64,000 nt of DNA from Eulemur rufifrons (taxonomy: Eukaryota > Chordata > Mammalia > Primates > Lemuridae): positions 73,785,001 to 73,849,000 of the forward strand of contig NC_090999.1 in the NCBI RefSeq assembly GCF_041146395.1. The letters are read 5' to 3'. Below, one piece after another: positions 62,813 to 64,000 of the stretch. The notes beneath the pieces were generated by a model. That model saw only the letters and a list, made by a program, of their open reading frames with translations, did not search any database and had not been told where the DNA came from. Position 1 is the stretch's first letter; each line of letters begins with the position of its first letter. The translations under genes were made by a program, and so were the position numbers.

Positions 62813-62989
62813 TAGAAGCAAAAGACCTCTGCCCATAGGGAGGAGCAGGAGATCCTCTTGTGCACAGGTTCTGTTTGCTCTACAGTCAAAATAAATCTAG
62901 CATCTCACTAGTTTTGGGCAGCTAATCTGCCACTGTCATATCTGGATTATTAGGAAAATCCTATAACTGGTATAACTGCTTTTTTCCTT

Positions 62990-63610
62990 GCCGGCATAGT
63001 TAATTCTCAACATAGATCCCAGAATGTTACTATTAAAACTAAGTCATACCACCTTACTCTCAACTCAAGTCTTCCAATATCGCTCAGAGAAAAAGCCACA
63101 GTGCTTTAGGTTTACAAGGCCATAAAGGTCTAGCCTCTTCTCTAAATTCATTTCAACTCTAGTACCAGGCCCTCTTGATGTTTGTTGAATTTGCTAATCA
63201 TACCTCCACTTCAGGTTCTTTGTGCTTTTTTATTTCTGTGCCAAGAAGGCTTTTCTCCCAGCTAACAACAAGTGGCTCTATTCCCTCAGCCTTTGGATCT
63301 TTGCTCAAATAGCACCAGTTAATTGAGGCCTTCTGTAACCATGCTTACTAAAATTTCATCTCACCATTCCCATCCATCATACTCTCTCCCCATCATGATT
63401 TATTGTCGATCACCTGAGATACAATATATTAATATGTTATGTATGTTTTTGTTTGCTTATTTCTTGTCTTCCCTCACTAAAACAAAGATTCGAAATTCTT
63501 GCTTATTTTATTCAAGGCTGTATCCTAGGACTTATAAGAGTTCCTGGAAATATAATTGATGCCCAATAAATGTGTTGAATAAATGAACACAGAAATGAAT
63601 ACATGAATGA
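62990..63610 (+). repeat. L2 3' region, sense, long fragment
   Basis: Landmarks run in the sense L2 order: TACAAGGCCATAAAGGTCTA, TTTGGATCTTTGCTCAAATA, TGAGGCCTTCTGTAACCATG, AGGCTGTATCCTAGGACTTA and GCCCAATAAATGTGTTGAAT, then the terminal ATGAA units. At about 600 bases it is the longest L2 piece here. Confidence 0.85.
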
Positions 63611-64000
63611 GTAAATTACAGCATAAAATTGAGCAAACGTTGCTATCAAAATAAAAATATATTATTTTACAATATATAATAATGCTCTTTTAGAGATGTT
63701 GATAAAAATATGGCACATTTATATGTTGCTCCTTCTGAATATTCATACATTAGACTGTGACTTTTCTTGATTCCTTAGGGTGCTGCAGTAACCCTCAATC
63801 TCACATTAAGTTTCCACATTGATATAAAGTGCTGCCTCAGATGAGACACACTGTAGCCTTTTAATACCAACATTCATCATGCTAAAATATATGCATGGCC
63901 TATAACTTCTGTGGAATAGCTTACAATGTGGAATAGGAGTGATCCCGAGGCAGAGCTTAAAATAAGCAAATAGGTCAAATGTTCAACTTACCTGCAATAT
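63611..64000. other. Unassigned sequence at the window end
   Basis: Nothing recognised in the last 390 bases. Confidence 0.45.

Overview
The window looks like strepsirrhine primate DNA, most probably from a Malagasy lemur. Two features point there. Dimeric Alu elements (15368-15702, 26302-26644, 44507-44841, 55570-55915) have a long A-rich middle linker and a right arm reading GCTGTGAGCTAGGCTGACG, which differs from the usual human Alu consensus. Four young-looking L1 tails (near 2.34, 3.74, 39.4 and 49.2 kb) share a C-rich 3' UTR that is not the human one. The species call is an inference from these repeats.

The window reads as AT-rich intergenic or deep intronic sequence. I see no intact protein gene and no tRNA, rRNA or snRNA gene. 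Almost everything recognisable is a transposable element or a simple repeat. All reading frames are short (126 codons at most), and most fall in antisense L1 or Alu sequence.

Layout: 0-11 kb holds an old MIR, two truncated L1 tails, a small antisense L1 fragment with clear target-site duplications, and long unassigned stretches. 11-23.4 kb holds an L1M fragment, a MaLR-type LTR, a lemur Alu and a long ancient L1M in antisense orientation (about 17.0-23.4 kb) with a second L1M tail nested in it. 24.9-26.7 kb is a cluster of three Alus of different ages. 28.2 kb has a CA microsatellite and 29.45-29.75 kb a candidate orphan terminal exon. 30.27-36.35 kb is the most structured object: a decayed retrovirus on the minus strand with two LTRs, a polypurine tract, a proline-tRNA-type primer site, a leader with repeats, and broken pol. 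It lacks the catalytic centre of reverse transcriptase, and no integrase or envelope was found. 38.9-40.7 kb has an old Alu and an L1 with a 5' inversion typical of twin priming. 43-47 kb has L2, lemur Alu, a HAL1-like element and an old Alu. 49.2 kb has an L1 tail with a duplicated C-rich module. 53.1-54.9 kb has an L1M fragment abutting a MaLR provirus remnant. 55.6-59.9 kb has a lemur Alu, a second HAL1-like element and another Alu. 60.2-63.6 kb has two L2 fragments, a promoter-like GC-richer patch and a palindromic DNA-transposon-like element.

I found no undescribed multigene system. The best leads are the structure of the ERV, the oddly oriented L1 insert at 6.5 kb, a possible 3' transduction at 3.7 kb, the duplicated G-rich L1 tail at 49.2 kb, the promoter-like patch at 62.3 kb and the orphan exon candidate at 29.5 kb. 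Family names were assigned by eye from remembered consensus features, without a database search, so subfamily names and edges are approximate.
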